DNA of 64,000 nucleotides, from contig JAGTTD010000010.1 of assembly GCA_018398585.1 (NCBI GenBank), positions 27,754,638-27,818,637 of the forward strand, given 5' to 3'. Below the pieces are notes generated by a model. That model saw only the letters and a program-made list of their open reading frames with translations, searched no databases and was not told the DNA's origin. The position numbers and the translations under genes were made by a program. This document shows, one piece after another, positions 1 to 11,160 of the stretch (position 1 is the stretch's first letter; the number at the start of each line of letters is the position of its first letter). The DNA is from Simmondsia chinensis. Taxonomy: Eukaryota; Streptophyta; Magnoliopsida; Caryophyllales; Simmondsiaceae.

Positions 1-353
1 AATTATCAGTTTATTGTCCATAAATTTGAAATCTAGCCACTTACTAGCAGCATATTTTCTAGTTCCTGTATCATCACTTCCATATTTTTTCTATAGAGAA
101 TCCCATATTTCTTTTGATGATTCTAATTTTACATAAATATCAAAAAGACTGTCACTCATATAATGTAACAAATTTCCTCTAGAAGTTCGATCGTCTGCGG
201 TGAATTTTTCTTGATAGGCTTTTTTCTCATTTTCACCATCAAGTTCCTTTTTTCATAGAGTACGTAATCGATACAAATTTGTTAAAGGAAAAACAAGATT
301 TTCTAAGACCACCTTTTATAATTTTTCCCGCCAAGTGGTTCAACTTTAGACAT
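1..353 (-). pseudogene. Ty1/copia gag N-terminal fragment (degenerate)
   Basis: On the minus strand an ATG at 353-351 opens a reading that matches the N-terminal part of plant copia Gag (DUF4219/UBN2 type): NYKRW near the start, then SDSLFDIYVKLESSKEIWDS and RKYAASKWLDFKFMDN close to the window edge. Stops and at least one frame change interrupt it, so it is not a working gene. In a living element Gag forms the virus-like particle in the cytoplasm. The fragment runs off the left edge, so the remainder of the element, if present, lies outside. The recognition rests on motif order and spacing, not on a computed alignment. Confidence 0.6.
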
Positions 354-1256
354 GTCGGGAAGAGGTAATTTGATTGCTTTGTTTAGATATAGTAATTATA
401 AATCGTCTTTTAGATTGTTAGCAAAATAGTACAAACAGTAGCGATAAAAACAGCAAGATTACCAACAAATACTGCAGAAAATACTAGTATAAATCAGAGG
501 TAAAAATCAGTAGAATTTCAGTGAAAATAGCAGCGATGACATAGTGATAATGAGCTGTAAAATTTGCTATAAATTACAGTGAAATTGTTGCAGTAAAATA
601 TGGTTAAATTGCAGCTAAAGAACCAAACAAAAAAAATGCAGCAAAAGAAAAACTGAAAACGGCAACGAGAAATTTTCCAAAATACCTAAACACAACAATC
701 AAACAACACCAGATTGGAGAGATTAATTAGAGTACCGAAGATACCGTGTCATGGGATTACCACTATTCTAAAAGACGATTTCGCCGCGGCTCTGGTGCAA
801 ACAGTAGATTCGGCAGCCATCCTCCAGGATTAACACGATTCGACTATTAACGTGCACTCGTTGATAGCCGGGTAGGAGAGCCCAAGTACTTTGCCCAAAC
901 ATTCAAGAGGGAGAAGAACGTGAAGAATGAAAAACAGAGAAGAGACGATTGTTTTTGTTATCTTGTAATTGAGTAGCTGGTACCTGTATATATAGCAACG
1001 AAAGCTGTAACCGAAGCCCAAACACATGCGGCTGGGAATATCGACCGAATCCTAAAAGCACGGGTGAATTATGGACGTTGGCAGTTAGAGAGATACAAGG
1101 AACTAAAATCCGGCAACCAATTTTCAATCTGAAAGTTAAAAAAAAAGGGTAAAAGACTGATTTTTTCGAAAAATAATTGTACCTGTTTGTAAAAATATAA
1201 CCCACACTCTCGTCCGAGCACGGTGGGTGGCATTCGTGCGTGTGGTGTCCATACCC
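354..1256 (-). mobile_element. Probable LTR and leader of the copia element
   Basis: This stretch sits upstream of the gag fragment on the minus strand. It contains a TATA-like sequence (TATATATA, 987-994) correctly placed to start transcription toward the gag. About 200 bases of leader-like sequence follow, then AT-rich sequence up to the gag ATG. I could not find a clean tRNA primer-binding site or exact TG...CA ends, so the limits are approximate. A short inverted pair (about 402-416 and 767-782) lies inside. No host gene is visible here. Confidence 0.35.
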
Positions 1257-1487
1257 TCATCCATAAATTAATTCAAATGGCAATTTCTATATAACCATAT
1301 ATAAACCCAAAAAGTCCCCCATCTTTTGTCTATGTGGGATGTGGGTATGAGTGCTTGCTATCTCACTTATTATTATTATTTTTATCCTATGTTTCTTGTA
1401 TCATTTTTTCAACAAACCTAATTCAAGTCCTTGTTTTTACAAGTCCATATATAAACTACCTCTCCCTTCTCTAAATTTTGTATGTGG

Positions 1488-1622
1488 GATGTGGGTTTTT
1501 TTTTTTTTTTTTTTTTTTTTTTATCATAGCGGCACTTCCCTCATTGAGGGTTAGACCACGGCACAGCACGCCTGCTCCCCAAACCAGGTGAGCTCCCGGG
1601 AGACCCTCAGGATGTGGGTTTT
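1488..1622 (-). mobile_element. Short SINE-like retroposon with target-site duplication
   Basis: A 27-base T run (1496-1522) followed by about 88 bases of unique, GC-richer sequence is flanked by an exact 12-bp direct repeat, GATGTGGGTTTT (1488-1499 and 1611-1622). On the minus strand this reads as a short body with a small hairpin (ccctcaatgaggg), then TATGAT and a poly(A) tail: the signature of a retroposed SINE, probably 5'-truncated since no clear pol III box A/B is seen. The tail resembles that of the SINE at 36,420. Confidence 0.65.
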
Positions 1623-2167
1623 AAGTCATCAATTATTCAATGTGATCAGTCTTTTTTATATTTCCAATAATGGTTTCTCCAGTAGTTGGAAATTCCTCAT
1701 GGTATTTTGCAACTTGATGCATGGAATTGCATCCACAATTATGCAAAAAGCCAGCAAATATTAATTTAATTTAGTAATTAAAATAACTTCTACACTAAAA
1801 ATATTTTTATTTGTTACACTACTCAAGGTATTATTTACATTAAATTATTTTTTATTATCTTTCTATGTGACTTAAACATTTGATTTATATGCCAATTAAG
1901 AAAAATAACATTAAAATATGGGATCGATAACTTATTAATATATTATCAAAATAAAAAGTAATGTATTATTACTGTTATTTATAACTAAACGATTTTTACA
2001 GGGACAAATGCTTATTTGTATGGGGATGGTGAAAAATGTATGGCGAATAGGGCTTCCCTTAATTAGTATCACCTCAACCTAAACAAAGGTTTTGGCGGTT
2101 GAAAATATCTGTTTTGTCCTACCAATGTTATTAGATTTTTTTTTTTTTTTGGTTGTTTTTATTTATT
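1623..2167. other. AT-rich intergenic stretch, no gene seen
   Basis: AT-rich sequence with short T runs. No open frame with recognisable protein similarity, no repeat structure and no RNA gene is visible. Confidence 0.6.
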
Positions 2168-2735
2168 CAATTTTTTTTTTTTTTTTTGGGAACACAAAGA
2201 AGCTCGAAGCCCAAGAATATATTAATAAACGATCATTGTTACCAAGGGATACAAGCAAAGGTAGATTAATGTACCACCAATCACGACAACACCTACCACC
2301 TAAATGACTAGAAGTGACAAAGTGGGCCACCCCATTACCAGACCAATGGGCCCAACGAAAATGAAAAGCATCAAAAGCACTAGACAAGGACAAACATCAT
2401 AATATCCTCAATAACTGCACCAAAATTCTGATGAAGGGGATACAACACGAGAAACAAAATCAATTGACTGCTTACAATCCGACTCAACAATAACATTTTT
2501 CCATACTCGGGAAGAAGCAAGCAAACAAGCTGCCCAGATGACTAAGCTTTTAGCTACGAGCGGAGAAGATGCAGTAGTGGACCTGCACCATCCTCCCACG
2601 ATGAGACCATTTCTAAACCGTGCCATGATTGCCAAAGCAAACCCAGAGTTGGGGAAGAAAGCTGCATCAACATTCATCTTAATCCAATTATCAGGGGAGG
2701 CTCCCATATAGAAAGCAGGGGCTTGTCCAGTATTG
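2168..2735 (-). pseudogene. L1-type LINE, RNase H domain and 3' end
   Basis: The minus strand encodes an RNase H-like domain of the type found at the C-terminus of plant L1 LINEs: PDNWIKMNVDAAF (near 2,700), the VESDCK motif (near 2,490), then WSGNGVAHFVTSSHL (near 2,330). It ends at an A tail, seen as a T run at about 2,171-2,185. RNase H removes RNA from the RNA/DNA hybrid during retrotransposition. The frame changes between the first and second halves, so it is a relic. The upstream zf-RVT part of what is probably the same LINE lies at 4,716-5,040; the sequence between is a later LTR insertion. Confidence 0.75.
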
Positions 2736-3592
2736 GGTTGCTGCGTCCCATGGGAGGGGAAAGAGGAGCTCGATAGTCAGCAGTCACTCAGCGACAATGG
2801 CCAGTGTGTGGGCGGTGCGGCGCCCGGGCCCGTAAGGCTAGGGTCGGGCCAGCCTACCCCTTATGGTCAACAAGCAGCAATATGCACCTTCAAGAGACGA
2901 AACACACAGCACACCACGGACATACCTGAACACAATCAATGCACATTAGTATCGAACAGGCTCAGGAGACCCCATTTGGCATATGTCTACTTATTGAGCA
3001 CCGGGGACAATGTCAGCCAAAGGCAGCTCGTGACATTCTCCCTCACCTAATTCCGCAAACGTCCTCGTTGCAGGTGCCTGCCCATTGTCACATCCCTACA
3101 TCTCTAGCAGCCTTGATTGGTCATGGGGCGACCACATCATCATCCCCTCCAACGTGACACCTCTGACATGCTATTGACACTCGTCTGACGATAAGCAGCA
3201 TGCCCAAAAAGCAACCTGCCAGCTCCATGCACCATAGCGCACCACGTACACGCCTCACTCCACGACGCTTGTTGACTCTTCACCTTGTGAAATTTGCACG
3301 GCACCCCAAAGGATCGGCCCAATCTCCACACGGCAAGCCAGCCATACGGTCAGCACACCTGACCGGCACCCAACACTGTGTGCCTTCCACTACAACCGGA
3401 ACCGCGAGCCACTCAACTTCACTCCGAAAGTTCCTCCTGAGAGTGCCCCTCCCACACAAGGAGTGTCCATACCCACAGACAAACCCGCTCGACGCACCTA
3501 GGACATGAGCAACTCCATTTCCCCCAGGATTGTCCACCACCACGGACAAAGCTCGGTCCCACCACAGCTGCTTACTCGCGTATCATGAGCCT

Positions 3593-3605
3593 CGCTCTGA
3601 TACCA
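3593..3605 (-). promoter_or_regulatory. Primer-binding site (initiator tRNA-Met type)
   Basis: On the minus strand the sequence TGGTATCAGAGCG follows two bases after an LTR-like end (...CACCTAACA at 3,608). This is the standard plant primer-binding site, complementary to the 3' end of initiator tRNA-Met, and it fixes the orientation of this LTR element as minus. Confidence 0.75.
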
Positions 3606-3607
3606 CT

Positions 3608-3944
3608 TGTTAGGTGCTATTATTCAAAACTTTCACAAAATAACTTCAGATAAAATGATTTATACAAGACACTCTAAGTAACAAACGATAATGACTCCAA
3701 GATCTCAGATCTTGCCCCAATAGAACCAACTTAAACTAGACCAGGACTGATTACAACACAAAAAACTCCACAAACCTTGAATACGACTATAGATTCAAAA
3801 ACGAATCAAGTTAGGTTAGAAGTATGCCTCCCCTTGTGAACTTAAATCTCACCAAGATTTGCAAGTAAGAGACTCAAAACATCCAGTAAGGCTTTGGATT
3901 CTGTAAGAACAGCAACGTTCGGACCCCACCGAACACGAATAGAG
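3608..3944 (-). repeat. Left arm of inverted LTR pair
   Basis: Starts TGTTAGGTGCTATTATTC (plus strand) and matches, as an inverted repeat, the sequence at 4,148-4,714 over its whole length with few mismatches. The interruption in the right arm is a LINE fragment. Because it is followed by a primer-binding site, this arm is the 5' LTR of a minus-strand element. About 200 bases of unmatched spacer separate the arms. Confidence 0.75.
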
Positions 3945-4147
3945 CAACTGATCATTCTCCTCCTCTCCCCTTTCTCTCTGACTATTTTATCTCTCTAAGG
4001 CTCTCATAGCAACTCTAACCCTAAATACGAACCCCTGAGCCAAAATAATCAAAGGTTCAAGCCTTGTGAGCCTTGGTTCGAAGTGATTTCGTGGTCGTGG
4101 TGCTTCGTTCGAGCTGGTGGAGGTCTGGTCGTGGCTGGTGTTGCTTG

Positions 4148-4714
4148 GTTCGTGTTCGGTGGGGTCCGAACGTTGCTGTTCTTGCAGAATCCAAAGGCTC
4201 ACTGGATGTTTTGAGTCTCTTACTTGCAAATCTTGGTGAGATTTAAGTTCACAAGGGGAGGCATACTTCTAACCTAACTTGATTCATTTTTTTTTTCTTG
4301 AATCTGGAGTTGTATTCGAGGTTTGTGGAGTATTTTGTGTTGTAATCAGTCCTGGTCTAGTTTAAGTTGGTTCTATTGGGGCAAGATCTGAGATCTTGGA
4401 GTCATTATCCCTTTTTTTGGATAATTAACGGCTAGCCGACGTACAAGCAGGCAACTCGATAGGGTGAACCTTGAGCCACCCCGTAAACGGAGTGGGTACA
4501 AAAAGACAAAAAACCAAAACAAACAGGGAGAAACAAAACACAGCTGGAAACGGCACCACAAACACCAAAAGACTGAGAAAACATCAACAAACAAACAAAG
4601 ACCCAAAACAAGGAGGGCAACAGACGAAGCCGGAGCAGAAACACACATTGAGTGTCTATATAAATCATTTTATCTGAAGTTATTTTGTGAAAGTTTTGAA
4701 TAATAGCACCTAAC
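4148..4714 (+). repeat. Right arm of inverted LTR pair
   Basis: Inverted copy of 3,608-3,944, ending GAATAATAGCACCTAAC. It carries a nested LINE 3' fragment at about 4,410-4,650, which replaced roughly a dozen bases that the left arm still has. No primer-binding site follows this arm, so it is not a normal second LTR of the same element. Confidence 0.75.
4410..4650 (-). mobile_element. 5'-truncated LINE 3' end nested in the LTR arm
   Basis: On the minus strand this reads as T/G-rich sequence typical of plant L1 3' untranslated regions, ending TAATTATCC plus a short A run. It interrupts one arm of an otherwise continuous inverted repeat, which shows that it is a separate, later insertion. Confidence 0.6.
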
Positions 4715-4715
4715 T

Positions 4716-5040
4716 GGAAGAATTCTTGAAAATAATATCACACTTGCTCTTCCAAATGTCCCAACATAAGAACACAGTTTTGTAAAGGTCATCACGAGAG
4801 ATCCTCGAGTTAGAACAAATTGAGTCCCACTAGTGGTGAAAGTTATGGAAGCCCTCCTCATTTGGTTTGAAACCCAAAGATGAAGCAAACTAAGTTGCAC
4901 TGGCTTAAGGACAAAAGAAAAACAGGTGTTTGACTGTTTCTATAATCCCATCACATCTAGGACTGAAGGGATTAGACTTGAGCTTTCTCTTCCAAAGGTT
5001 CTCGAAAGTAGCAAAGGCATTCATCATTGCTCTCTTTCTT
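4716..5040 (-). pseudogene. L1-type LINE, zf-RVT region
   Basis: The minus strand reads FENLWKRKLKSNP, then a cysteine/histidine pattern (CDGIIETVKHLFFFCP) and, after two stops, CWDIWKSKCDIIFKN. This matches the zf-RVT region downstream of reverse transcriptase in plant L1 LINEs. Its continuation, the RNase H domain, is at 2,168-2,735, so the LTR insertion split one LINE. No intact reverse transcriptase is seen upstream. Confidence 0.7.
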
Positions 5041-5335
5041 AGAACCTTTGACTTTGGTGTTGTTGTTGTCACTATATTATCATTATATCTTATGTCAAGC
5101 CTTCCTTAACCCTCCAACAGGCCCGTAGTGCGTGGGACTTAGGGAACCAAAATTGGGCTTAAGTTATGATGGTCTTCAGTGACATGCACCAACTCTTTTG
5201 CTTTCTTGAAGGCAAAGCCCTTTTCCTACGGTTACCAAAAAGAAGAAGAAGAAGTCAAGCTATGCTTCATGTTCTTTTAGGTCCTGAAGTCACTATAGCT
5301 CTGTGCTTGGATTGTTAGGAGCGTTGTGAGCCGAG
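5041..5335. other. Intergenic stretch, no gene seen
   Basis: Contains short GTT/GAA triplet runs and ordinary AT-rich sequence. It may include an old SINE ending in a GAA run near 5,250, but I could not confirm one. Confidence 0.4.
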
Positions 5336-6034
5336 TAGAGGTGGCAATCAAGTCATTTGGGTCGGGTTCGGGTGTACCCATTTGTGTTTGGGTCATTTTG
5401 TGTTTACAACAAGCTCGGGTGAGGTCGGGCTCAGGTCGATCCATTTAGGCTCGTGTTGCTTTTAGGCTTTACCTACACTCGGATAGGGTTGGGTCTAGGT
5501 CTAAGTTATTCAAAGTTCGGGTCACTTTAATGTTGGGTGATCTTGGGTTCTGGTCAATCCTGGGTCAAGTGTATGGGTTTCCAGTCATCATAATCCTACT
5601 ATATGGTGTCTGGGTGGCATGAACCATTTACAAAATTGAAATTATACTCCAACTAATTTATATTTTGACTAACAATATTTACTGTATTATCAATATAGGT
5701 GCTCCATGATCTTTTATGAAGTTCAATTTTACTCATGACAAGTAACAACTCTCACTGAATTTAAAGACATTGGGTTAATTCGGGTTTTAGGTTAGGTTGG
5801 GTTCGAGTTTACACCATTTTGGGTAGTGTTGTTTCAAGTCATGGTGGGTCGAGTTGGGTTAAATTGAGTATCGGGTTATTTTAGGTTCAAACAAAAAACG
5901 GGTCCTGGTTAGTTACACATCGAATCATTTCAACTTTTGGTTCAAATTTTTACAAAAAATTTTAGGTTTCGTTCAAGTCTGTTTACGGGTTTTTCAGGTC
6001 AGTTTTTCCGATCGAGTTGGATTTGCCACCTCTA
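5336..6034. mobile_element. hAT-type MITE
   Basis: Terminal inverted repeats TAGAGGTGGCAA at both ends (5,336 and, reversed, to 6,034), flanked by 8-bp near-duplicates GAGCCGAG and GAGCTAAG, which differ only by two transitions. Eight-base duplications and TAGxGGTGGCAA ends are typical of hAT MITEs. The arms are rich in GGGTC/GGGTT words and the centre is AT-rich. There is no coding capacity, so movement would need a hAT transposase from elsewhere. Confidence 0.8.
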
Positions 6035-6255
6035 GAGCTAAGTATCAACTAGAGCTTTGGGTTTCTTTGAGTTTTATGGTTTACTAGAAGTTTGATCATA
6101 CGAAAAAGATGTGGTTCTTTATGGATCATTGTGGAGCCCTGACTTGTATGGTCTACTGGAAGTTTAATCGTGTTAGAGGGTTAGAAGTGGCTTGGGAGTG
6201 TTTTTACTTTGGAATGTTAAATTGTGATTTGATGTTTGTTTGTAGGCGTTGTATC

Positions 6256-6431
6256 ACTTAACTAGATGTATAAAGGAACATACCAATGCCTCAAGGGTTG
6301 CCGCCTACACAGGGTCTGGGGGGGCGGATGTACGCAGCCTTCCCCCTTCAGAGTGTTAACCTGAAGAGAGGCTGTTTCCCAGTGCTCCCAACCTGAAGGT
6401 GAGGACTTCACAGGACTTAACTAAATGTATA
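6256..6431 (-). mobile_element. TS-like SINE with 17-bp target-site duplication
   Basis: The core 6,273-6,414 contains GCCTCAAGGG, GGATGTACGCAGCC and GAGGCTGTTTC, the conserved block of a widespread angiosperm SINE family, here in minus orientation. It is flanked by ACTTAACTAGATGTATA (6,256-6,272) and ACTTAACTAAATGTATA (6,415-6,431), one mismatch apart. Confidence 0.8.
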
Positions 6432-7524
6432 CAGGCAGAAATTGCTAGAAACTTTCAATGTATCAGAAGTTGGCGCAAGTGTAAGTGTTTAGGTTCTTAG
6501 GAAGTGTTGCTTCTGATTTTTGGAGCTACATCTCTCTTTTTCTTTTTTGTCCTGCTCTTGTGGGCGTTCTCAGGCTTTGCTTTAGTGGCTTTACCGGATT
6601 TTGTATCAAGAGTTTTTCCTTTAATTATCGAAAAAACTACATTGTTGTACATTTTTTGCTCTTCAAATGTGCTTGTTCATGTACATAGGTGTCTGGTTTA
6701 ACGGGTTTCCTCGTTCACTAACGACGGTTGTAGTTGTTTGGTTCAAGAGGTTTTCTCATTCACTAAAGAAGGTTGCATGAAATAGTGCAACACTAGATAA
6801 TTGCATAGCAGATTATTGATACTTAGATTTTATAGATTTATGGTTGAATACTTTCATAAACGACGAGAAAAAAAAGATGTTGCAAGTTCTAGTGGCGCTA
6901 ATTTTCGGTTTTTCAGTTTGTTTCTATTGTCTTCTACTTTATCTAGTTTCACTTGCCTTCAAGTCCTGCCCAGCATAGCTAATGTCTTTTGGACTTATAT
7001 TTAGTTTAGAAAAAGATAATAGACCATAAGTGGTGATTGATATCAAACAGTACTTTTGCCCCCAAATGAATTGAAGAATATGAATTCCACAATATTCATT
7101 CATCTTCTTGCTGCAGAGCCTACATTGGAATTTCGGAAGAAGTTTGAGCTGAGATTTGATAGTCCTAAATTTATTATAATAGAGCTTATTGCAATGATGG
7201 ATTAAGGGTATAATTAACCTGATTTCCTAACAATTTCATCCCCAACTTTGGCGTGCTGCTTCCCCATCCCCATCCTAATATATCTTGTTTTCTGTCCAGT
7301 GGTGGTAAAGTTAGTTAGTGCCAATTAGTTCGGCCTATAATTTTCTTGCAACTGGATTTCACAAATTGGGATGTTGTTTTACTTTTGTCTCTTTTTTATT
7401 CCTGCTTTTACACGGGTTGACTTGGGTATCGTGTGTACAAGTTGCATGTTTTGTGTTCCAACTTTATTGCTAATTATCAAAAAATCCTTAACCAAAAAAT
7501 TATAAAATTTACCTTTGTTCTTGT
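6432..7524. other. Intergenic stretch with pyrimidine-rich patch
   Basis: About 6,500-6,640 is T/C/G-rich and ends near TATCGAAAAAA, as plant LINE 3' ends do, but it has no clear A tail or target duplication. The rest is AT-rich without recognisable genes. Confidence 0.4.
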
Positions 7525-7702
7525 TAATTGTTCTCACCCTCTGGTTGCCGGCATTGGGGAACAGCCTCTCTTCATGTTAACACACTGAAGGGGGAAGAAT
7601 GCGTACATCCGTCCCCCCCCCCCCCCCCCCCCCCCCCGACCCTTCATAGGCGAGAGCCCTTGAGGCATTGGGTATCTTCCTTTTTCTTCTTAATCATTCT
7701 CA
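7525..7702 (+). mobile_element. TS-like SINE with poly(C) tract
   Basis: Same SINE family as at 6,273 but in plus orientation: GGGGAACAGCCTCTCTTC, then TGCGTACATCC and CCCTTGAGGCATT. It is flanked by TAATTGTTCTCA (7,525-7,536) and TAATCATTCTCA (7,691-7,702). A run of about 24 C at 7,614-7,637 has expanded at the spot where relatives have a short C-rich patch. Confidence 0.75.
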
Positions 7703-8039
7703 TATTCATTTAAAATATTACTTTAACCCTACTTCAAGGTGATTTGATAATGCAAAAATATCGTAATTGATATAGATGAATATCTTTATGTAACTCTATT
7801 CTTTAACTCAAATTGTATTGCTAGCTAATATGAATGCATTAAGATGCGTCATAATTACGGCGCAAGTGAGCAATCATGGAATTAAATAACGATAGTTACA
7901 TAAGTCGATATATCTTAGCCCTCCCTAGACAGGTGTGCCTTAAAATATCATGTTTTAAAATCACAATTATTACGATGGATATTAAAACCGAGACCATACT
8001 GTAAGATTGCCAATTTGATGTCTTCTAGGGATTTGGCTT
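7703..8039. other. AT-rich intergenic stretch
   Basis: No gene, repeat or RNA is recognisable. Confidence 0.5.
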
Positions 8040-8298
8040 TTGGTATTTTTAGGGGTTCTTTATTTATTTTTCATTTGTTGGCTCGGTTGGTTTTGTTTTT
8101 GGTTATCTATCATTTTGGAGCTGGTGTTAATTTGTAGGGTATAATTTGATGTTGCTGCTTTTGTATTTTACGTTTGGTCTTTGTTAGGGTTTGAGTACTG
8201 GTGCAAATTTCTCGGTGTTTCCAGCATTCGAGCCCCATTCCCTGTATGTTTGTGCTTGCTTGAGCTTGTATCTTAGTTATTGAAAAAAAAAAAAAAAA
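8040..8298 (+). mobile_element. Retroposed LINE 3' end with A tail
   Basis: T/G-rich sequence of the kind found in plant L1 3' untranslated regions runs into a 16-base A tail (8,283-8,298). No protein-coding part remains and no convincing target duplication was found, so the assignment rests on composition and tail only. Confidence 0.4.
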
Positions 8299-8841
8299 TA
8301 CCATGATGTACCAATTGAATAGAATTGAATGTGTGTCGTATTCAAAGACTCAAAGACCAAGACAAGCATGAAAATTAGCTGGCTAGCATATGCTCTCTAT
8401 TTTTATCAAAACCAGACATTTCACATATATAAAAATGGAAAATGTTACATATGAACATACAATGTGGCCATTTTGTGTACTGAACGGTGCGATAAAAATG
8501 AAATAAATTATAAAAAATAACATTAAGTTAATCATTTTTTCATATAATATATGAGTGGGGTGTACAATTAACTAAGTATTTTGTTGAAATATATATTGTA
8601 TTGGTATCATCTTTTGTTTCTTAGACCTTTGCGTATTAGATAGGGTGTCGCTTTTGGGAATGCATTTAACTTGCATTACAAGTTTTCTCGCTAATTATTG
8701 AAAAAATAATGAGGGGAGACAATTGAGATTTACAAAGCAAGCAGCATCTCCAAGGAGAGAGCCTCCTCCTCTTGATTAACGTTTGAAGTTGAAGGACAAT
8801 TCGGCACTTCTGCCGATGTGATGAGCAAATTGCCTTTTGTA

Positions 8842-8872
<31 letters not shown>

Positions 8873-9115
8873 TAATTTGACCACACTTTCACTCTTGTCC
8901 AAGATTAATATTTTATACATTTTGTTGAAGTATAAAATTATTCTATGTTAAGTTTTTGAGAAAGTTCTATAATATGGTACAAGAGTCATGTTAATTAAAA
9001 GGCCCCGAATTTGAACCCCAGCAACCTAAAGTCTTAATATTAATATTGTTAACGTTTTTAGTGAGTTAGTTTTAGTTAAACTTGTTCAAGTCGTGAAAAG
9101 TAAAAAACAAAAAAC
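8299..9115. other. AT-rich intergenic stretch with a CT microsatellite
   Basis: Contains a (CT)n microsatellite of about 28 bases at 8,845-8,872. No gene is visible. Confidence 0.55.
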
Positions 9116-9830
9116 AAGTTACAGACACGAGATCTCAAAACTAAACGCAAGAATCAACAATGAACACTAGGATTTAACGAGGTTTAGACCCTAAAATTGG
9201 TCCTACGTCCTCAGCTTCCTAACCTTAGAGAGATCTCCACTATTAATGATGATTGTTACAATTTATTGACTTATTACAACTAATAAACAATGAATACAAC
9301 ACAATAACTCAAATTGCAGACTCAATCTTAGCTTTTAAAACAAAAACCTAATAATATAACCCTAGATCTTGAATAACTTTTCACTAATAGTAGCAAATCA
9401 CCATGAGTCTTGGCTCACAAGATAGGAACCTTTAGGATTAAGGTTTAGAGAAGCTTATTTAGTGTTAGGGTTTCAGGAAGAAGTAAGGAGGAGGAGAAAA
9501 CAAGATCAGAAAGGGGAAAATGGCAAAGAAAATGGCTTTCTGCCTCTAAAACTTAAAATGCTCAGCTTATACACTCCCTCCTACCAAGATCTGTGCCTCA
9601 CCCTCACTTCGCATCATAGCCATCCTTTGTACTTGATCTAATAGTCCATATTAGCACAAAGAAACACAAATTTTGCAGCTCACAATGCACAGCCAAATGT
9701 TTGCCATGGCCAAGATGTGGACACTCGTCAGTAGAAGAAATGGGAAAGAGAACGATTAGGTAGCAGGGCAGGGGCACGGATAGGTAAATAGTACAAACGG
9801 GTAGAGGCACTTTGGACAATATCCAAATGT
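9116..9830 (-). mobile_element. Possible solo LTR or LTR remnant
   Basis: About 9,170-9,215 reads GATTTAACGAGGTTTAGACC and then CCTACGTCCTC, words commonly seen in the transcribed part of plant LTRs. Purine-rich leader-like sequence follows to about 9,530. No partner LTR, primer-binding site or target duplication was found, so this is tentative. Confidence 0.3.
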
Positions 9831-11160
9831 GTTAATTTCAACTTTTCAAATTATAAAAGCCCCCCAAGTTATACATATTAACATCTCATGCCACTCTTGT
9901 TATTAGATATGGCAACGCTACGTTTTGAGTTCGCTTTCTGCATGAAACGATGCGCTTTGACTTGTAATAATGCCTAATTTGTAGTTAATCTCATTTTAGC
10001 TCATTTTATCCTAATCCTGTTCGATTAGGCATGGTCTGGGCTATATGTGTACCAATTAGGGTCCAATAATATCCAACTTGGTATTCATATGGACTAACCA
10101 CTAGATCTTCTCTAACAATAAGGAGCACTTTCGCGAACCATTTTTCCCCGAGTTCCAATCCATTTGGACAAACCTAATAAACCTGATAAACTTTTCCAAA
10201 GGAAGGAACTTTGTACCCATGTTTGAGGGGTTGTCATTAGTTCAGCAAAGTAGCTTGGTTTGCTCCTAATTGATCCATGATAAAATATTTTCTTAAAGCA
10301 AGGTGTTTTGTCCCATCAGGAAATAAAAGGTTCATATATGATGTAGGTACACAATCTCATTAGTCTAATGATGGTATACTTGGACTTGGGCCTATTGTAT
10401 GTCAGATTTGCTATTAGATAGGTCATGTTGCCTCACAATGCTCTCATCGCCATATTCAAACTGACCTAAGGAGAGGGAAATCGTGTTTCCTTTTGAGATT
10501 ATCAGAACCTAACTAAAGTTTCAATTCACCACTAGGGGAGGAGAGTGACGCCAAGGAGGACGGCCCCCGATGGGAAGGGGCACCATTTGGGGGAGGGGTG
10601 GGGGGATTAAGATTGAGTTACGAGTGGGAAGAGGTTTGGTTTTCTCCAATATCATGTGAAAGAGTATTTGAGAGCATATCCAATTGGGTTGCTGGTATGT
10701 CATTATATAAGGAAAAGTACATAGGGTAATACAGATTATTACGGAGGACTTGGCATAATTACAATGATATTATATCTAAGATACTCTAATAATATGGGGT
10801 TGTAGTTTTTAATATCTCAATTGCTCATATTAATTAGTTTTGTGATTAAAATTTTCTAATTTGTTGTACTAGCATTATGTTACTAAGAGAAATGTTAAAG
10901 TACATGAGGAGCACTATTTGTAATCTTCATGTTAGTGTCCCCAAATTGTTTGGGCTGGTCCTGGTGTTTACTCATGATATATGAATCATATTCTCATAAC
11001 TGAAGTCAACTAAGGAACAAGAACAAGAAGAGTTTTACAGCTAAGCAACTCTTCAAAGGGTAAAGCACATGGAAAATTGGGAAGAAGCTTGGGTTGGCCT
11101 TCCATGGTAATGAATCTGTTATGATCGAGCGTTTCACAATGATGGATTAGGGTTCTAATT
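9831..11160. other. Intergenic stretch, no gene seen
   Basis: Mostly AT-rich. About 10,545-10,610 is a purine/G-rich patch that yields an open frame on the minus strand, but its translation is low-complexity and resembles nothing I know. Confidence 0.5.

Larger units (their letters stand above)
2736..4715 (-). mobile_element. Rearranged LTR element inserted in the LINE
   Basis: This segment separates two halves of a LINE. It contains an LTR-like arm (from 3,608, minus orientation), a tRNA-iMet-type primer-binding site next to it, about 870 bases of GC-rich internal sequence without a recognisable gag or pol (2,736-3,592), and a second LTR-like arm in the opposite orientation (about 4,148-4,714). 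It looks like a small non-autonomous LTR element (TRIM or LARD type) with one LTR inverted. The internal part has several overlapping open frames, but none resembles a known protein. Ends are approximate; I saw no clear target-site duplication. Confidence 0.5.

Noticed and set aside
2733..3549. Overlapping open frames of 60-105 codons on both strands
   Set aside because: They lie in the GC-rich internal part of a non-autonomous LTR element, overlap on both strands and resemble no known protein; GC-rich sequence gives long chance frames.
4464..4703. 79-codon plus-strand frame rich in Lys/Thr/Asn
   Set aside because: Antisense of a LINE 3' untranslated region running into an LTR arm; low complexity.
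8845..8872. CT repeat as a possible regulatory GAGA-type site
   Set aside because: No gene follows within several kb on either strand; treated as a plain microsatellite.
10521..10703. Pro-rich minus-strand frame of 60 codons
   Set aside because: Product of a G-rich patch; no start context, domain or neighbouring exon supports a gene.
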